DNA of 64,000 nucleotides from Rhizobium sp. L43 (GTDB lineage: Bacteria > Pseudomonadota > Alphaproteobacteria > Rhizobiales > Rhizobiaceae): assembly GCF_002531725.1 (NCBI RefSeq), contig NZ_NWSQ01000019.1:62001-126000 (forward strand), written 5' to 3'. Below, one piece after another: positions 18,274 to 24,951 of the stretch. Numbering within the stretch: the stretch's first letter is position 1; every line of letters begins with the position of its first letter. Under the pieces are notes generated by a model, which was given only the letters and a program-made list of their open reading frames with translations, ran no database searches and had not been told where the DNA came from. The translations under genes were made by a program, and so were the position numbers.

Positions 18274-18308
18274 AGTAGGAGCTTTGCATTGGTGCGCGCG
18301 GTGTTCAT
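18249..18308 (-). CDS. Leucine leader peptide of the leuS attenuator
   Basis: A 19-codon frame reads MNTARTNAKLLLAIIPMVG and ends in TAG. Three consecutive leucine codons (CTC CTA CTC, 18281-18273) include the rare CTA. Its 3' end contains the segment that can pair with the terminator's 5' arm. The ribosome site is weak (AAAAAAGAC). Composition and position match leader peptides of the trp/leu/ilv attenuators. Too short to be found by ordinary gene calling. Confidence 0.75.
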   Translation of the reverse strand: MNTARTNAKLLLAIIPMVG

Positions 18309-18534
18309 GTCTTTTTTGATGACACGGAACCGCTTTCCTGTCCAGTCGCCGGCGGCGCGGTCAGTTTGACGATGTGCAAATGGAACTGGCGCACCGCACC
18401 GGGTGAGGAAGACAAATTTATCTACGCCATCGCCCTCGAAAGCCCTCCTTTTGCAAGGAAGCGTCTATAGTTCTCAGGTGGCGGCATCGGGCAACCGGTC
18501 GATAGTCCGGGGCTATTCCAATCTCTTGATAATG
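18309..18534. other. Divergent region between leuS leader and prlF
   Basis: Expected to hold the promoters of both transcription units. A 32-codon plus-strand frame (18372-18470, beginning MCKWNWRTAPGEED) reads like protein but has no clear ribosome site. I do not call it a gene. Confidence 0.35.
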
Positions 18535-18550
18535 TAAGGAATATTCCTTA
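18535..18550. promoter_or_regulatory. 16-bp perfect palindrome, probable PrlF operator
   Basis: TAAGGAATATTCCTTA is its own reverse complement and ends 30 bases before the prlF start. AbrB-fold antitoxins of this family repress their own operons through such palindromes, so autoregulation is likely. Confidence 0.6.
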
Positions 18551-18580
18551 AATACAATGAGAACCAAATGGGAGCCGACC

Positions 18581-18913
18581 ATGGCTGCATTGCGGGAGGA
18601 AGAAAGCACGATCACCGCGAAGGGCCAGACCACCATTCCCAAGGCGGTCCGGCAGGCATTGGGCGTGGATTATGGCGGGCGCATCACCTTCCTCGTCGAC
18701 GATCAGCACCGCGTCTATGTCGAGAAGGTTGCGGAAGAGGGGAGCGACCCGGTTGTCGACCGTTTCCTTGCATTTCTGGCGCAGGACATGGCCAAGAACC
18801 CCGGCACATCCATTCTCGCCTTGCCGTCCACGCTGCGCGATCGCATCGCCGCGCTGACCGGGACTTTAGATGTTGACCTCGATGCCGAGATCGACGGGGA
18901 TGTCGCACTCTAG
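18581..18913 (+). CDS. prlF: PrlF-family (AbrB-fold) antitoxin, orphan
   Basis: Protein of 110 residues. The ATG at 18581 follows GGGAG; an in-frame ATG at 18557 is possible. The swapped-hairpin DNA-binding motif is plain: ESTITAKGQTTIPKAVRQALGV followed by GRITFLVDD. PrlF proteins neutralise a YhaV RNase toxin encoded immediately downstream. Here the next frame begins like YhaV for a few codons and then turns into unrelated sequence, so the toxin is lost and the antitoxin is an orphan. Confidence 0.8.
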   Translation: MAALREEESTITAKGQTTIPKAVRQALGVDYGGRITFLVDDQHRVYVEKVAEEGSDPVVDRFLAFLAQDMAKNPGTSILALPSTLRDRIAALTGTLDVDLDAEIDGDVAL

Positions 18914-18915
18914 CC

Positions 18916-19223
18916 ATGCTGACGATCAATGGCTGGACCATTCTCCGTGACGCCTTCCGGCAATCGGAAATCAAATCGGACAACAGCCGATCGCAGATGC
19001 ACGGCCGGCTCGATCTTCTTGTCGATCGCGTCGACAAGGTCGAGGGCACGGTCTCAGCGGTTAAGGAGGATATCTCGGAAATGTGGCCGGTGACCGATGA
19101 CGTGCGCAGGTGGAAGCTCAGGGGCTCGGAGCGCTTGGGATCGTCGGGATAGGAGCTTCGGCGCTTACCTTCATCATCACCAAGTTTGGCGCCTCTGCTG
19201 CGGGGTGGTTTGTCGGAAAATAG
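18916..19223 (+). pseudogene. Chimeric remnant: YhaV-like start joined to a DUF1515-like gene, frameshifted
   Basis: The first codons, MLTINGWTIL, resemble the start of YhaV toxins. From about codon 14 the sequence is a different protein: a helical stretch with heptads (LDLLVDRVDKVEGTVSAVKE) and PVTDDVRRWKLRG. The frame then breaks. Restoring one base near 19118 gives LGALGIVGIGASALTFIITK, a membrane span, and an end at 19223. The layout, short coiled coil then DDVRRWKL then one span, matches my memory of DUF1515 proteins from rhizobial phages. The family name is tentative. Confidence 0.6.
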
Positions 19224-19717
19224 CGGGATGGCTCAAAGTAAACTGAGCTATTGCATTTGCTATCGCGAATTGCGATCCGAAAAAGCCCCGCCGATATAGG
19301 GCAAGTCCATGGATTGCACAGGAGGATCACCCTGCTTCCTGTAGATAAAGGGGGACCAGTTGGGTTCCCGATCATTGATCGCCGAGGATCAAAAAGGAGC
19401 CCCGGCGAAGCGGGGCAAGTGAGTGCTGGAAAGTACCGGACCGCACAGGAAAGGAAGGGAAGCGGACACCCCAGTATGGGGCGCCTGTGCGATCCTTGTG
19501 GCCTAACTGTGGATGGCTGGAAAAGTTCCTTAAGGTTCCGGACCAATTAATGGCTCCTAACCGGCAGGAGAAAGCGGATCGCGAAGATTGCAAGGGGTGT
19601 GTGCCGCTGGAGACAGGAGACTCCTCTGCGCGATCCGCTCCGAGCCAAGTAACACTTTTGTGTGACAATAGTTCCGGTACAATTCTGCACGGTAATAGTA
19701 TTGCCGACGTCAATGCC
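19224..19717. other. Structured non-coding tract
   Basis: No gene. The tract holds several hairpins. GCCCCG (19399-19404) pairs with CGGGGC (19411-19416) next to AAAAA at 19391. GCACAGG (19443-19449) pairs with CCTGTGC (19484-19490), enclosing ACCCC/GGGG. An exact 11-base stem pairs AGCGGATCGCG (19573-19583) with CGCGATCCGCT (19629-19639). It could encode small RNAs or be phage-derived regulatory sequence. Confidence 0.45.
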
Positions 19718-19745
19718 AAAAAAAGCCCCACTAGGGAGCGGGGCT
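19718..19745 (-). terminator. Rho-independent terminator of the SOS-type operon
   Basis: On the minus strand AGCCCC (19745-19740) pairs with GGGGCT (19729-19724) and runs into seven T. It lies 100 bases after the nuclease gene and closes the operon that starts at 22362. Confidence 0.8.
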
Positions 19746-19845
19746 AAGGTTGAGGTGGGTCCCTCAGCGAAGTGTAACGAATCTCCGCACGACCCGAAGG
19801 TTTTACGGTCAACGAAGCATATTGTTCCCGTGCCTACAGATTTTT

Positions 19846-20223
19846 TTAATCAATCGCACCAGTCATTCCGATGCCTCGGGGTCCAGGTGCGCGCGAAGCC
19901 TCCCGAAGCAGCTTCTTCCCAATCTCTTCACCGTTCGTTCGATAGATGTTGACGAGGGGCCGGTGCGACGGCGTCTTGTCGACAGCGCCGCTCCGTACGA
20001 TCCGCAATCCCTTTTCAGCCAAAAGTTCTTTCAGCCTTCCCTTGGCGATCAGCGCCAGCTTCCGTTCCTTGATGCACTTCGCATGGCTTCCGATCTCCGG
20101 CGTATCGATGCCGCTGACGAATGGAACTCCTTCCCCCAGCAGTCTCATGTTTTGGCCGTCGCATTTTACCGTGTCTCCGTCGACGACGGTCAGCGATGCA
20201 CAGATGATCAGTCCAGCGATCAT
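19846..20223 (-). CDS. Staphylococcal-nuclease-like protein, C-terminus frameshifted
   Basis: As read, 125 residues. Its core is that of thermonuclease-like proteins: SLTVVDGDTVKCDGQNMRLL, GIDTPEIGSHAKC and a GAVDKTPSHRPLVNIY segment. Near 19890 the frame seems to have lost a G. Adding it back turns the odd ending ASRAPGPRGIGM into GFARTWTPRHRNDWCD, the usual W...WC ending of rhizobial SNase-like proteins, with a stop at 19850-19852. The start overlaps the upstream gene by four bases (ATGA). A hydrophobic N-terminus suggests export. Nuclease activity is doubtful with the frameshift. Confidence 0.7.
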   Translation of the reverse strand: MIAGLIICASLTVVDGDTVKCDGQNMRLLGEGVPFVSGIDTPEIGSHAKCIKERKLALIAKGRLKELLAEKGLRIVRSGAVDKTPSHRPLVNIYRTNGEEIGKKLLREASRAPGPRGIGMTGAID

Positions 20224-20444
20224 TGAACGATATTTCCATGTTCGGCCGCCTCGAGCTTCCGCCTGAGAGCCTGTTCCTGCTCGTATGACTTATGTGGAAA
20301 ATGCTCGAAGCACCACCAGCGCGTCGCGCCGGCCGGGGAGGCGCTATTGCCCCAGCTTCCCCATTCCTTGCATCCGTCTTCCTCGCAAAAGTGGATGTAC
20401 ATTTCCGGCGCTTTCGTCAGGGCCGGCTTGTCGGTGTCGCTCAT
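20220..20444 (-). CDS. Small Cys/His-containing hypothetical protein
   Basis: Protein of 74 residues. The motif HFCEEDGCKEWG followed by RWWCFEHFP has three Cys and a His spaced like a small zinc site. The tail is a charged helix (SYEQEQALRRKLEAAEHG). It starts 10 bases after the SRAP gene and overlaps the nuclease gene by four bases. No family recognised; the style resembles phage accessory proteins. Confidence 0.6.
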   Translation of the reverse strand: MSDTDKPALTKAPEMYIHFCEEDGCKEWGSWGNSASPAGATRWWCFEHFPHKSYEQEQALRRKLEAAEHGNIVQ

Positions 20445-20454
20445 TCATCCCTCG

Positions 20455-21213
20455 TCACAGCAGTAGCCTTGGCTCGGCATTGGTCTCAACCGACATTGGC
20501 GCCGTTGACAGAATGATGAGCTGATCATTGCGTAGCGGACGCTGCAGCTTGCTTGCCTCCTCCCATGGCGCAGTGAGCCATGTTTCGATCTCGACCTGAT
20601 TAGTGAGGATCGCAGGCATTGCCTTCTGATGTATCGGTGCGACGACGGCGTTTGGCTCCGTTGTCAGGAAGCTAAAGAGGTCAGCGGTAATTAAGCCCTC
20701 CTTGATCTTCCGTACGCTCTGCCATTGCGGCACCCAAATTCCCGCAAAGAACATCAGCGGGCAGCTCGAATCAGCGGCGAACCACGCATTCGGCGTTCGT
20801 CCGCCCTCGGGCTTGCTTGCAGGGTCGGGCTCAGCAAAACTTGTGAAAGGCACGACGCAGCGAAACTCCGCGCCGTGCCAGCGTTTCCAATGCTTGCTCG
20901 CGACGTTTCGGACATTGGTTGTCCCGCCGTCCGGCTCCATCTTCAGAAGCTCTTGAAAATCGAACTCCTTGCCTTTTTTGCGCAGAGCGTCGGCACGCTT
21001 CGTTGCTGCCTGAAATATAGCTTGGGAAGAACTCGGCAAACCCCAGCGGACCTGGGCCAGTTCGCGGCCGGCCGGCGTATTGCGCACGATCGGCGCCATC
21101 CGGTCGGGCCAGATCTCCGGCGTCGGCTCCATGTTGCCGGTGCTGTCGATCATCGCGCGGGTAATTCCGCGGATGGCCTCCTGGTTACTGAGCATGCTGT
21201 AGAGATTGCACAC
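20455..21213 (-). CDS. SRAP-domain (HMCES/YedK) DNA-protein crosslink protein
   Basis: Protein of 252 residues if started at the GTG at 21213, which follows GGGAGGGCGAT. This start puts Cys at position 2 (MCNLYS). The family needs that residue: after Met removal, Cys2 forms a thiazolidine crosslink with abasic sites in single-stranded DNA. Other conserved blocks are DRMAPIVRN, VRWGLPSSSQ, RCVVPFTSFAEPDP and PIHQKAMPAIL, with the catalytic His in PIHQKAMP. The reading frame stays open upstream for 107 more codons, so a longer fusion is possible. The LexA box at 22417 fits its SOS-associated role. Confidence 0.85.
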   Translation of the reverse strand: MCNLYSMLSNQEAIRGITRAMIDSTGNMEPTPEIWPDRMAPIVRNTPAGRELAQVRWGLPSSSQAIFQAATKRADALRKKGKEFDFQELLKMEPDGGTTNVRNVASKHWKRWHGAEFRCVVPFTSFAEPDPASKPEGGRTPNAWFAADSSCPLMFFAGIWVPQWQSVRKIKEGLITADLFSFLTTEPNAVVAPIHQKAMPAILTNQVEIETWLTAPWEEASKLQRPLRNDQLIILSTAPMSVETNAEPRLLL

Positions 21214-21534
21214 ATCGCCCTCCCTTGGCGTCCACGCACCTTTTCGGCTGACTTCATCGGTGTCGATGAGTTGACCGCTCCAACGGTCCCTGAATTGACG
21301 TGCAGCTTCGCGATTGCTGAAACAAAAGACAAGATATTGATCCCACTCGATCCAAGCAGAATAGGATTTCGAGGCTTGCTCGAGTGCAAGCGCAGAGGTG
21401 AGAATGTCACCCCTTTCACGGTAGCTGTCAGCAGATTCGCCGCTCTGATAGCTGCCCCACCAGATGATGACATGGTGCGGCAATTCCAGGTCCAGCCTCC
21501 ATCGGGCTAAGAGGTTATCTCGTCTCGATGCCAT
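21214..21534 (-). CDS. Hypothetical protein reading in frame into the SRAP gene
   Basis: From the ATG at 21534 (MASRRDNLLARWRLDLELPH) about 107 residues read smoothly, with HHVIIWWGSYQSGESADSY and YLVFCFSNREAARQF. No stop separates them from the SRAP codons. Either a stop was lost or this is an N-terminal domain of a fusion, which would bury the SRAP catalytic Cys. It begins 8 bases after the end of the upstream zinc-ribbon gene. No family recognised. Confidence 0.45.
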
Positions 21535-21541
21535 CTTGAGC

Positions 21542-21856
21542 CTACATGGTTTCGTCGCGCCATATCGGCATGCTGACGTCGCGCAAGCCGACCAGACGTC
21601 GAACCGGCAACTTTCCAATATCGCTGGTTGATGGGGAGTAGACGCTCACGTGGATATAGTCGCGCTTACCGCACTCCTGGCAGCGAAAACGGACGCGATC
21701 AACGGACGTATTCTTCTGGAATTTCAGAATGTCGTCGGGCAGATATCGCCTTGTAATCCTGCAATATTGGCATTGAACGACGAGAATATGCCCGACGGCG
21801 CTCGCATCGGCCAAAGACCAGCGGGCGAGCTTCTTGGATTGGTTCATTTCCGGCAT
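21542..21856 (-). CDS. Zinc-ribbon hypothetical protein
   Basis: Protein of 104 residues. Two CxxC knuckles are visible (VQCQYCRI and FRCQECGKRD), about 30 residues apart, as in a zinc ribbon. Between them lies RYLPDDILKF, a motif I associate with small rhizobial proteins of unknown function. The start may be either of two Met codons (1 or 4). Part of the operon running from 22362 to the terminator at 19718. Confidence 0.6.
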   Translation of the reverse strand: MPEMNQSKKLARWSLADASAVGHILVVQCQYCRITRRYLPDDILKFQKNTSVDRVRFRCQECGKRDYIHVSVYSPSTSDIGKLPVRRLVGLRDVSMPIWRDETM

Positions 21857-21906
21857 GGCAAGCCCGTCGACTTTTGAGCGCCGTCTTCAGTTCAAGCCAC
21901 TGCTGC

Positions 21907-22362
21907 TCAGTGAATTTGTCCCTTTTCCTCTGCCTCAACGCGGTCGATCGCATGATGAGTGAAGGCGTCAAGGTTTTCGAAGAATTTCATGTCGGTCAGG
22001 AATTTGTGGACTTTGACGACCACATCCTCCGGATCTTTGTATTGGTACCAAAGGGGCGGCGTGGCGAGGTCCTGTATCTCGCCGGTCGACGGTTCCAGCA
22101 TGATGGAGCGGTACATCCCGCACCCGTCGCCTGAACTGGCATCTACCGCGACATCGTACCGGCCGCACTTGGCGCCGGACTCTCGATCAAAAACCGTAGC
22201 TGTCATCAGCTCGGCACCGGCGCGCCCTTCGATAGACTTCAACAATTCATCGTGCGCGTCTTCTGCTTCGAAGGGAGCGAGAGGGCCCCAACAGATGCCA
22301 GTGAGGGAAGTGACGCGCGCTTCAATGCGCACAGCTTTGCCATCGGTCGAATGCGTTCGCAT
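21907..22362 (-). CDS. Hypothetical protein, first gene of the LexA-box operon
   Basis: Protein of 151 residues; the ATG at 22362 follows AGGAG. It is acidic, with no signal peptide or membrane span and no recognised domain. Notable segments are ICWGPLAPFEAEDAHDELL and MYRSIMLEPSTGEI. It lies directly behind a promoter with an embedded SOS box. Confidence 0.6.
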   Translation of the reverse strand: MRTHSTDGKAVRIEARVTSLTGICWGPLAPFEAEDAHDELLKSIEGRAGAELMTATVFDRESGAKCGRYDVAVDASSGDGCGMYRSIMLEPSTGEIQDLATPPLWYQYKDPEDVVVKVHKFLTDMKFFENLDAFTHHAIDRVEAEEKGQIH

Positions 22363-22416
22363 CGTCGTTCTCCTGGTTTACGTTCGTTCTCGGATTGGCG
22401 CTTTTCTCGCCGGGAT

Positions 22417-22450
22417 GTTCTTATTATGTTCTCATCTGGATGTGAGTCAA
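22417..22450 (-). promoter_or_regulatory. Promoter with embedded LexA (SOS) box
   Basis: On the minus strand TTGACT (22450-22445) and TAATAA (22426-22421) form a -35/-10 pair with 18-base spacing. Overlapping the -10 is GAAC-N7-GAAC (22431-22417), the alphaproteobacterial LexA consensus. LexA bound here would block RNA polymerase until DNA damage. The ligase gene starts 70 bases away on the other strand and could share control. Confidence 0.75.
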
Positions 22451-22501
22451 TAATCAATCTGGGTCAATTGCTTTTTTAGGTGTTGCTGATGAAGTTGCGG
22501 C

Positions 22502-23551
22502 ATGACAACGCCGCCCCGCAAGCCTTCCAAGCCGCTACTCGGTGAAGCCGATGTGCTGCTCCGCAGTCGCCCACGTCGGCGCCGAAATCCTGACCAGCCC
22601 AATCTCCCCTTAGATCCGATGCCTGATCGCATCGAGCCCTGCCTTGCTTTGCTGAAGCCGAAGCCGCCGAAGGGCGACGATTGGGTTTATGAGATCAAAT
22701 GGGATGGCTATCGCCTGGCCGTCCATATCGAGCCATCGGGCGTCCGCATCCTGACGCGCGGCGGGCATGATTGGACGGATCGCTTTCCTGCAATCGCGGC
22801 TGAAGCAAAACGTCTTCCAGTTTCAACAGCGATCCTCGACGGTGAAGCCGTCGTGTTCGACGAGCATGGCCGGTCAGATTTCGGGAGGCTTCAGCAGTCG
22901 CTGGGCGGCCGCGGCGGAAAGCGGACGTCCCGCGAAGCGGTCTTGATGGCGTTCGATCTCATCTATTTCGACGGCCATGACCTCACCGGAACCGAACTCA
23001 CCGCCCGACGCCATCTCCTCGAAGGGCTGGTGTCAGCCGGCGGAGAAGAGGCCATTCGTTTATCCGAGGAGATCGAGGCGGATGGCGACACGTTATTGAG
23101 GATAGCATGCGAGCATGGACTCGAGGGCATCATCGCCAAAGACCGAAACAGCACCTATCGCAGCGGTCGGCTTGGCGACTGGATTAAGATCAAATGCGTC
23201 CAGAGCGACGGCTTCGTCATCGTCGGCTATGAGAAGTCAAGCGCATCGTTTGGTGGCATCGGGCGGCTTCTGCTCGCGGCGCGCAAAGGTAGCGATCTCG
23301 TCTATGTCGGGGGAGTGGGGACCGGCTTCAATGAGCGTTCCGCCGCCGAGCTTAGGACGCAGATGGATAAGCTGGTCATCGGCAAGCCCGCGATCGACAC
23401 GGGGAGAAAGCGAAAGGCGGTCTTCGTCAGACCGGAGTTCGTTGCCGAGATCGAGTATCGGGCCTGGACGCATGACGGAAAGCTGCGGCATGCGTCATAT
23501 AAGGGGCTGCGGGAAAAGCAGGACGATGCGGCGATTTACACGCTGGAATGA
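22502..23551 (+). CDS. ATP-dependent DNA ligase, LigD ligase-domain type
   Basis: Protein of 349 residues. The nucleotidyltransferase domain has the lysine motif YEIKWDGYRLAV, AILDGEAVVFDEHGR (motif III region), LEGIIAKDRNSTYRSG (motif IV) and WIKIKC (motif V). A C-terminal OB-fold follows (FVIVGYEKSSASFGGIGRLL). There are no polymerase or phosphoesterase domains, so this is a stand-alone ligase of the type that partners Ku in rhizobial end joining. No Ku gene is seen in the window. It is divergent from the LexA-box operon. A remnant of a related ligase lies at 8601-8708. Confidence 0.9.
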   Translation: MTTPPRKPSKPLLGEADVLLRSRPRRRRNPDQPNLPLDPMPDRIEPCLALLKPKPPKGDDWVYEIKWDGYRLAVHIEPSGVRILTRGGHDWTDRFPAIAAEAKRLPVSTAILDGEAVVFDEHGRSDFGRLQQSLGGRGGKRTSREAVLMAFDLIYFDGHDLTGTELTARRHLLEGLVSAGGEEAIRLSEEIEADGDTLLRIACEHGLEGIIAKDRNSTYRSGRLGDWIKIKCVQSDGFVIVGYEKSSASFGGIGRLLLAARKGSDLVYVGGVGTGFNERSAAELRTQMDKLVIGKPAIDTGRKRKAVFVRPEFVAEIEYRAWTHDGKLRHASYKGLREKQDDAAIYTLE

Positions 23552-23562
23552 TTGCGCCAGCG

Positions 23563-23868
23563 CTATCCCGGCACGCAATTGTGGCAGGGCGTGAGAATCC
23601 CCAGTAGAGCCAAGACTATAATGAGCAGAATGAAGGACGTCCCCAGGACCCAAAGCGGCCAGTCAATCAGGAACTTTTCTCTTGGCTTCACCCAGTCCTG
23701 ATCATGCTCTGCAAACTCCGATCGGAATTTAGGGCCGAAATCTTTGGTGAAGTCGAAGTCATTTCTAAAGTAGAAGATGAAGGATCTGATGTACCAATAC
23801 CAGCTATAAGCACAAATGCTTCCGACAAAGCAGAACGCGAACCACAACTGAATTCGAGCTTCACTCAA
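23563..23868 (-). CDS. Small membrane protein, paralogue of the protein at 8720-9022
   Basis: Protein of 101 residues with a TTG start at 23868 directly abutting the TGA of the frame upstream. Two membrane spans lie at about 8-30 and 72-92, with YSWYWYIRSFIFYF and DFTKDFGP between them and a PCHNC tail. It converges on the ligase gene with 11 bases between. The same order (ligase end, this gene, RHH tail) recurs at 8601-9055. Confidence 0.65.
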   Translation of the reverse strand: MSEARIQLWFAFCFVGSICAYSWYWYIRSFIFYFRNDFDFTKDFGPKFRSEFAEHDQDWVKPREKFLIDWPLWVLGTSFILLIIVLALLGILTPCHNCVPG

Positions 23869-24157
23869 TCAAGCTTCCCCATCGGTATCGCGGTCTTCAT
23901 CGAGCACGTGCACCGGCAGATAGGTGTTCTTCTCCATCATTCACGCACGATGAACTTGATCGTTCATTGCGCGTCATTCCAAATTCGCCGGCCAAGTCAC
24001 ACAAGGCTTCCTCAACATCATCATCCATCGAAACGGCGCCAGCATTGCGCAGTCGCAGTGCTGCCCGACGGAGCATAATCTGCAGGTCCGCTCGCGAGAT
24101 ATCTGCGATGCGATCGGCGGCGTCTTCGAGGAGAGTGGCGGTGTCGGGCATCGTCAC
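23869..24157 (-). pseudogene. Ribbon-helix-helix-like gene with two one-base losses
   Basis: The first 64 codons read as a helical protein (ADRIADISRADLQIMLRRAA, EALCDLAGEFGMTRNE). Restoring one base in GAACGATC and one in GAATGATGG continues this as AIKFIVREWMEKNTYLPVHV and then LDEDRDTDGEA, stop at 23869-23871. The pattern MTRNEAIKFIVREWM is typical of a ribbon-helix-helix DNA-binding segment. As it stands the gene is broken. It begins with GTG overlapping the preceding stop, or an ATG at 24151. Confidence 0.6.
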
Positions 24158-24318
24158 GGCTTCACTCCGCCACTGTCATTGGGTACTCCACAGCGGAATT
24201 CATGGTCCACCACGACTTGCTGGTCGAACGGACAATTGGACCACGCGCGCGGGCGCGGGAAGGCGCAGTTGCTGAAGAGCGCACTGGCCAGAAATATGAA
24301 AATGAAGCGGGTCATCAT
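24154..24318 (-). CDS. Small exported or lipoprotein-like hypothetical protein
   Basis: About 54 residues from paired ATGs at 24318/24315. The N-terminus MTRFIFIFLASALFSNCAF is a signal peptide with a Cys where a lipobox Cys would be, although Asn before it is atypical. Two more Cys lie in the short mature part. It overlaps the ribbon-helix-helix-like gene by four bases (GTGA). Confidence 0.45.
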   Translation of the reverse strand: MMTRFIFIFLASALFSNCAFPRPRAWSNCPFDQQVVVDHEFRCGVPNDSGGVKP

Positions 24319-24391
24319 TTCTACACTACAACGTCCGCGGTGATTCTTGTAAAGGCAACCGGCCACACGCTGTAATAAGAGGGGAACCCAT

Positions 24392-24706
24392 ATGCGTACC
24401 GCCGAACTCGTCCTCGCGACCTTGATGGCCGGATGCTCGGCGATTTCAGCGCTCGCATCTGATCCCAGCGTCTGTCATGCGGTCGCTCCGCCGATGGCGA
24501 GTTTCTTGCCTGATCTGCAGGCATTCGTAGAAGGAATGAGGCGGACCGACGCTGCCTTCGGTGTCGCCATTCCCCATTTCGACGGAGAGGAAGCGGAGAG
24601 TATGCGGCAGCTCAGCGACAAGGAAAAGGTGGCGTATGCAGCGATGAAGGAATACGCCGCTCAGATGGAAACTACTGCCCGTCTACTGAAGAAGTGCGCG
24701 CAATAG
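24392..24706 (+). CDS. Exported hypothetical protein
   Basis: Protein of 104 residues; the ATG follows AGAGGGGAACCC. The signal peptide MRTAELVLATLMAGCSAISA probably ends at LAS. The mature part is mostly helical with two Cys (PSVCHAV and LKKCAQ) that may bond its ends. No family recognised. Confidence 0.6.
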   Translation: MRTAELVLATLMAGCSAISALASDPSVCHAVAPPMASFLPDLQAFVEGMRRTDAAFGVAIPHFDGEEAESMRQLSDKEKVAYAAMKEYAAQMETTARLLKKCAQ

Positions 24707-24902
24707 GCGGCAGGAAAGATCTATGGATTCGCTTCGGAGCGTCCTCGATCTGTTCAAGAATCTGGATCAGCCCCAGAACCACATTTTTGTTTAGGCGGGC
24801 CATGATAAGGCCCGACCGTTCAGCTATCTCGCCGGTGCGCCGGTCAAATATAGTCCAGGTGTCGTTTTGCTCCTGTGGGCGCCGAAGCGCGGACTCTGCC
24901 GA
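24672..24902 (-). pseudogene. Possible gene remnant without usable start
   Basis: A minus-strand frame is open for 76 codons and reads like protein: QNDTWTIFDRRTGEIAERSG, LIMARLNKNVVLGLIQILEQ. Its only Met is internal, at about 24803. The end overlaps the 3' end of the exported-protein gene on the other strand. The DTWTIFDRRTGE block is the kind of conserved start seen in small phage or plasmid proteins. I cannot name it. Confidence 0.3.
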
Positions 24903-24951
24903 TCACGGGCCTCATGGTCGACCAAAGGGACGTCGCGCTGTCCAGGATGTG

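Noticed and set aside
24776..24830. Hairpin CGGGCC-ATGATAA-GGCCCG considered as a terminator
   Set aside because: No T run on either strand after the stem, and it lies inside a possible gene remnant.
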